A stretch of 64,000 nt of DNA from Hyphomicrobiales bacterium (GTDB lineage: Bacteria > Pseudomonadota > Alphaproteobacteria > Rhizobiales > Rhizobiaceae), in assembly GCA_900472575.1 (NCBI GenBank), contig UCIV01000007.1, forward strand, positions 105,508-169,507, given 5' to 3'. Shown in pieces: positions 60,447 through 64,000 of the stretch. The position numbers and the translations under genes were made by a program. The notes beneath the pieces were generated by a model that worked only from the letters and a program-made list of their open reading frames with translations, did no database searches and was not told the DNA's origin. The first letter of the stretch is position 1, and each line of letters opens with the position of its first letter.

Positions 60447-62072
60447 ATGGGTGACGCAAGCATTTATGCGAAATTCGAAGAACTGAGCCCGTTCGAGATC
60501 AAGGATGAATTGATCAGACTTGCGCAGGTCGACAAGGCCGGAAAGGCCTACCTCAATGCCGGGCGAGGAAATCCCAACTGGATCGCCACCCGAGCACGCG
60601 AGGCATTTTTTCTTCTCGGCCAATTCGCCCTCACGGAATCCAAGCGCACCTTTTTCGATGCTGAAGCCGGGGTGGCCGGCATGCCACCAACCAGGGGCTG
60701 CTACGATCGTCTCAAGACGTGGACTTCAAGGCGCAAGTCAGATCCCGAGACACCGGGAGCCGATACGCTGCAAGCTGCCGTCGATTTTGCAATCATGAAA
60801 TTCGGGTTCGATCCCGACAAGTTCGTCAACGAACTGACGGACTCGATTATCGGCGATCACTACCCGGTACCGGACCGGTCGTTAGTGCACAATGAGGCCA
60901 TAACCCATGAATATCTGATGTGGGCGATGTGTGCAGGTCACCGCCCGACGGCAAAGTTCGATCTCTACCCGGTCGAGGGCGGCACGGCGGCTATGTGCTA
61001 TATCTTCAAGGCACTGAAGAATGCTCGCCTGCTCAATCCCGGCGATACGATCGCGCTCGTAACGCCGATCTTCACCCCTTATCTCGAAATGCCGCATCTC
61101 GAAGATTACGCCCTCAAACAGATCCATATTTCGGCGGAAGCGGAAGATCGTTTCCAGCTGACAGACGACGATCTGCGACCGCTGGAAGACAAGACTGTCA
61201 AGGCGTTGTTCATCGTCAATCCGGGCAATCCTTCCGCCGTCGCCATCGATCCAGACTCCATGGGAAGGCTGGTCTCCTTCGTGCGCACCAAGAGGCCCGA
61301 CCTGATGATCCTGACGGACGATGTCTACGGGACCTTTGTGCCTAATTTCGAGTCCGTCATGGGACATCTTCCCTACAACACGATCGGCGTCTATTCCTTC
61401 TCCAAATATTTCGGCTGCACCGGCTGGCGGCTCGGCGTCGTCGCCGTCGCCCAGGACAATATTTTCGACAAGACAATCCGGGTGATGCCGGAAGCGACGC
61501 AGAAGCTCATGGACGCCCGCTACAAGGCGCTCACGCCGAAGCCGCGCGACATCAAGTTCATCGACCGAGTTGTAGCCGACAGCCGCGATGTTGCGCTGAA
61601 CCACACTGCCGGCCTGTCCTTGCCGCAACAGGTCATGATGTCATTGTTCGGTCTTGTGGAGATGATGGACGAGAACAAACTCTATCAAAAAGCGTGTATG
61701 GCGATATGTGAAAAGCGCTTCCAAATGCTTATGGATGGCATGGGCATCGAGTTTGCCGCCCGCCCCTATTTCGACCGCTATTACGGTGTCATCGACTACG
61801 AATACTGGGCGCGAAAATATGTCGGCGATGAAGTCACGGACTGGGTCAAGCAGAACGTGCACCCGCTCGACATTGCGTTCAAGCTTGCCGAGGATCACGG
61901 TATCGTTGTTCTGAACGGCTCTGGCTTCGAGGCGCCGAACTGGTCTATACGCGTGTCTTTCGCCAACCTACCGGACGAATCCTATTCAGCCATCGGGCGC
62001 GGCATCCGCTCCGTCGCGCGCGGCTATCTTCAGGCCTATCGTGCCGCCAAAGGACAGACAGCTCAGCCGTAA
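60447..62072 (+). CDS. aspD: Aspartate 4-decarboxylase / aspartate aminotransferase AspD
   Basis: A 541-aa PLP enzyme that decarboxylates L-aspartate to L-alanine and CO2, using a proton. The PLP lysine is about 320 (SFSKYFGCTGWRLG); the long N-terminal extension and length fit AspD rather than a plain aminotransferase. With an AspT-type exchanger (aspartate in, alanine out) it can generate a proton-motive force and buffer acid. Two AspT-like genes lie about 13-20 kb away. GAGGAGG precedes the ATG. Confidence 0.93.
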   Translation: MGDASIYAKFEELSPFEIKDELIRLAQVDKAGKAYLNAGRGNPNWIATRAREAFFLLGQFALTESKRTFFDAEAGVAGMPPTRGCYDRLKTWTSRRKSDPETPGADTLQAAVDFAIMKFGFDPDKFVNELTDSIIGDHYPVPDRSLVHNEAITHEYLMWAMCAGHRPTAKFDLYPVEGGTAAMCYIFKALKNARLLNPGDTIALVTPIFTPYLEMPHLEDYALKQIHISAEAEDRFQLTDDDLRPLEDKTVKALFIVNPGNPSAVAIDPDSMGRLVSFVRTKRPDLMILTDDVYGTFVPNFESVMGHLPYNTIGVYSFSKYFGCTGWRLGVVAVAQDNIFDKTIRVMPEATQKLMDARYKALTPKPRDIKFIDRVVADSRDVALNHTAGLSLPQQVMMSLFGLVEMMDENKLYQKACMAICEKRFQMLMDGMGIEFAARPYFDRYYGVIDYEYWARKYVGDEVTDWVKQNVHPLDIAFKLAEDHGIVVLNGSGFEAPNWSIRVSFANLPDESYSAIGRGIRSVARGYLQAYRAAKGQTAQP

Positions 62073-62183
62073 GTGTCCATTGGGCCGGACAGTGTTGGCC
62101 CGCATATTTCTCGCCCGCCCGCAATGGAGAGGCAAGACAACCACGCAGATAAATTGCCCCGTCAATCTTGTGAGGACAAGACA

Positions 62184-62531
62184 ATGCGATATCACCATAC
62201 ACAGGCGCGTTTTTCCTCCCTCAGGAACTCCATTCTTGCGGCTGCGACCATCTCGCTCATGCATTGCCCGGCAGCCAAGGCACAGGGACCGCTTGACGAC
62301 TTTCCGCTCGTCATAACCTGCCAAAATAAGGACACCTATCATGTGTTCTATCTATCAAGGATAGCTAAAGACGGAACGGCAACCTTTACGGCCTCCGATC
62401 GACTGGCTGGAACGATCACAGTGACCGGGCAGGCAAAGGCGGTTGGTGACGCACTCTCAGGTGGCAGTTGCGCAGGAAAAAGCCTGGAAGATTTGCGGGC
62501 GTCTGGACAGGCACGCGATGCCAAACGCTGA
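62184..62531 (+). CDS. Small exported protein, unknown function
   Basis: A 115-aa protein with a signal peptide (residues 1-33, ending AAKAQG). The mature part (LVITCQNKDTYHVFYLSRIAKDGTATFTASDR, with a second Cys near GGSCAG) has two cysteines that could bond. No domain is recognised. AGGACAAG precedes the ATG at 62184; the frame is open 37 codons further upstream. Confidence 0.68.
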   Translation: MRYHHTQARFSSLRNSILAAATISLMHCPAAKAQGPLDDFPLVITCQNKDTYHVFYLSRIAKDGTATFTASDRLAGTITVTGQAKAVGDALSGGSCAGKSLEDLRASGQARDAKR

Positions 62532-62676
62532 TTGGCGCTGAAGCGGTGATCACACCACGTGGCCGCAGTAGGCTGGCCTCATGACGAAGTGAGAGGACTG
62601 GACCCGATCTAGTGTTCGCCCGTCGGAACTTTTCCATTAAAAGCCCCCTCTTCACCTCGCAGCCAGAGTAAATTGC

Positions 62677-62695
62677 GTAAGATCCGGTAAAATCT
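62677..62695. promoter_or_regulatory. GTA-N7-GTA motif G9, before the small secreted gene
   Basis: GTAAGATCCGGTAAAATCT, that is GTAAG-N5-GTAAA, the closest copy to the known CpxR pattern. It is in the opposite orientation to G1-G8. It ends 71 bases from the ATG at 62766. Confidence 0.5.
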
Positions 62696-62765
62696 ATCGC
62701 AGAAGCCACCACCATGGTGCTTCCTGATTTGAGCTTAATCAGAACGCCATGGGAAGGAGCAACCA

Positions 62766-62999
62766 ATGAAGAAGCGGATATCGGTTCTTAATCTTGCGAT
62801 AGCCCTGTCACTTTTGATCCTGGCGCAACCATCTGCCAACGCGCAAGAGACGACACGGAAAGAACATCGGAGAATGAATTGGGCAGAAAATCTGCCAGAA
62901 TCCGTCAGTAGGTTTCATGGTAAACGCTTCACCGTTTTGTATTACCACACGCAGCATGGAACAGGGCACCATCCCAAGCCTGGAACAAAAAAGAAATAG
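62766..62999 (+). CDS. Small exported basic protein, unknown function
   Basis: A 77-aa protein with a signal peptide (residues 1-27, ending ANAQE) and a basic His-rich end (HTQHGTGHHPKPGTKKK). A GGGAAGGAG site precedes the ATG. No domain is recognised. The GTA-N7-GTA site G9 lies 71 bases upstream. The histidines could bind metal. Confidence 0.62.
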   Translation: MKKRISVLNLAIALSLLILAQPSANAQETTRKEHRRMNWAENLPESVSRFHGKRFTVLYYHTQHGTGHHPKPGTKKK

Positions 63000-63198
63000 A
63001 AGCTATCGATCTGCTGTGCGAGGGAACAAATGGCTTGCAGCAGAGCTGAGGGCAAGAAATATCAGACCAGATGATATTCAATGGGTTAAGAGAACTATGA
63101 ATGGCAGCCTGATATTCTACATCAAATGACTCTTGCTTAGGGTTATTCCCAGAATTCACTACTGGGCAATCCGCCTGACAAAAGTCATATGGAGGCGG

Positions 63199-63655
63199 CA
63201 TGAAACAAGGCTTGGGCGCCAAAGTGGCTGAGGTTCTTTTTCGAGGCCTACATGAATGACGGCGAGGCCACTGGCGAGCGCTCCGTGATCGAGCGGATCG
63301 CTAAAAGCATCGGTCTGAGCCCCGAAGAAATCGGCGTTGCACTCTCATCCCCAACATCGACGCCAATATTGAAGCGAATCTGAAGACCGCCCCGGAGATC
63401 GGCGTAACCGGGGTGCCGCTCTTCGTGATCGACGGCAAGGTGGCGCCCTCGGGAGCGCGACCGCGGGAGGTGTTCAACAAGACTCTTGAGCGGGGTTTTG
63501 CTTCAGGATTGAGCGGATGGAGGGCGATCAGGCGATCATTTGCGACGCCGACGGTTGCAGAATACTGGAGGCCTGATGGCGGCTTTGGGGCCGATAGCCG
63601 TCATGACGCGAAAGCGCCAGACGCGGACGTTGCGCAGTGGATGCTCCGGTTATAG
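63199..63655 (+). pseudogene. Decayed DsbA-family oxidoreductase fragment
   Basis: Three frames in turn read pieces of one DsbA-fold protein: LGAKVAE at 63211-63231, then FFEAYMNDGEATGERSVIERIAKSIGLSPEE (about 63235-63325) after one frameshift, then LIPNIDANIEANLKTAPEIGVTGVPLFVIDGKVAPSGARP (about 63345-63465) after a second. The cis-Pro GVPLFVIDGK region near the C-terminus is typical. The N-terminal CXXC half is missing and no reading frame is whole, so it is a remnant of 2-hydroxychromene isomerase/FrnE-type DsbA. Confidence 0.75.
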
Positions 63656-63689
63656 GCTTAATTTCGGTTCAGTTTGTAATGAGCGGATA

Positions 63690-64000
63690 ATGACTTTAAT
63701 CGATTTTGAGGCAATCCACTTCCCGGTCCTTCGCAGTTGGCTGGGCAGCGAGCGCGATGTCGTGCAGTGGGGCGGACCTGATCTTACTTATCCGATCACC
63801 GACGATCAGCTTGAACAGATTATTATCGAAGGGCAAACGTTACCGCCCAAGCGGCTATCCTGGATGGCTGTTAACGCCTCCCAGGCTATAGCAGGGCATA
63901 TCCAATTAGCTGTGGACTGGAAAAATGGCGTCGCAAGGATTGGCCGCGTCATGGTCGCGCCAACAATGCGGGGACAAGGACTAGGACGCGGACTCATTAG
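63690..64000 (+). CDS. GNAT acetyltransferase, N-terminal part
   Basis: An open frame from ATG 63690 to the window edge (103 codons). It begins MTLIDFEAIHFPVLRSWLGS and contains the acetyl-CoA motif VAPTMRGQGLGRGLI near its end, the A-motif of GNAT enzymes. The acceptor is unknown. The C-terminal end lies outside the window. Confidence 0.85.
   Translation, partial: MTLIDFEAIHFPVLRSWLGSERDVVQWGGPDLTYPITDDQLEQIIIEGQTLPPKRLSWMAVNASQAIAGHIQLAVDWKNGVARIGRVMVAPTMRGQGLGRGLI

Noticed and set aside
1..64000. tRNA, rRNA, CRISPR arrays, intact insertion sequences
   Set aside because: I looked for cloverleaf-like arms, repeat-spacer periodicity and transposase-like proteins on both strands and saw none that I could support.

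Overview
The window looks like chromosomal or large-replicon DNA of a denitrifying alphaproteobacterium, most likely a member of the Rhizobiaceae. I infer this from the gene order nirK-nirV, napEFDABC, norEF/norCBQD, nnrU and nnrS, from the rhizobial style of the chemoreceptor and ABC operons, and from the GC-rich coding. The genus cannot be fixed from the sequence alone. I saw no rRNA, tRNA, CRISPR array, phage or intact insertion sequence.

Region 1 (1-23650) is a denitrification island. It holds the start of nirV, the copper nitrite reductase nirK, the periplasmic nitrate reductase operon napEFDABC, two DUF2249 proteins, anaerobic coproporphyrinogen oxidase hemN, nitric oxide reductase norCBQD with norEF, a small membrane protein, a frameshifted hemerythrin-like gene and nnrU. 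An unexpected set follows: a TonB-dependent outer-membrane receptor, then a tightly overlapping operon of binding protein, permease, ATPase and two NnrS proteins. A 14-bp CRP/FNR-type dyad (TTG-N8-CAA, best form TTGCG-N4-CGCAA) precedes hemN, norC, norE and the small membrane gene, the TonB receptor and the binding protein, with a weaker copy before nirK. The nap operon instead has an FNR/FixK-type box. The dyads tie the uptake system to the denitrification regulon.

Region 2 (23734-32426) is a carbohydrate catabolic operon. A divergent LacI repressor faces a GH88-type unsaturated glucuronyl hydrolase, a DUF2264 protein and a complete sugar ABC importer. The shared intergenic region carries a 13-bp perfect inverted repeat suited to a LacI operator. 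A 769-base stretch without a convincing gene separates this from a methyl-accepting chemotaxis protein (33196-35427).

Region 3 (35836-62999) is a stress and envelope island. It holds a DUF2721 protein, an MscS-type channel, a TIGYGDV ion channel, a SulP transporter, two AspT-type exchangers flanking a large Orn/Lys/Arg-type decarboxylase, PPK2, an AI-2E-family protein, a DUF3300/DUF2950 pair, an HlyD-type protein, a membrane-anchored TPR protein, an alpha/beta-hydrolase lipoprotein, a Cys-rich repeat protein, an OmpA-domain protein, aspartate 4-decarboxylase and small secreted proteins. Amino-acid decarboxylation coupled to exchange would consume cytoplasmic protons, so acid or energy stress is a plausible theme. 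A TAC-N7-TAC (GTA-N7-GTA on the other strand) tandem motif recurs in intergenic DNA upstream of most of these units. At five of nine sites it lies 66-76 bases from the start codon. It resembles sites of OmpR/CpxR-type response regulators and may define an undescribed envelope/acid-stress regulon.

The last kilobase holds a decayed DsbA-family fragment and the start of a GNAT acetyltransferase that runs off the window.
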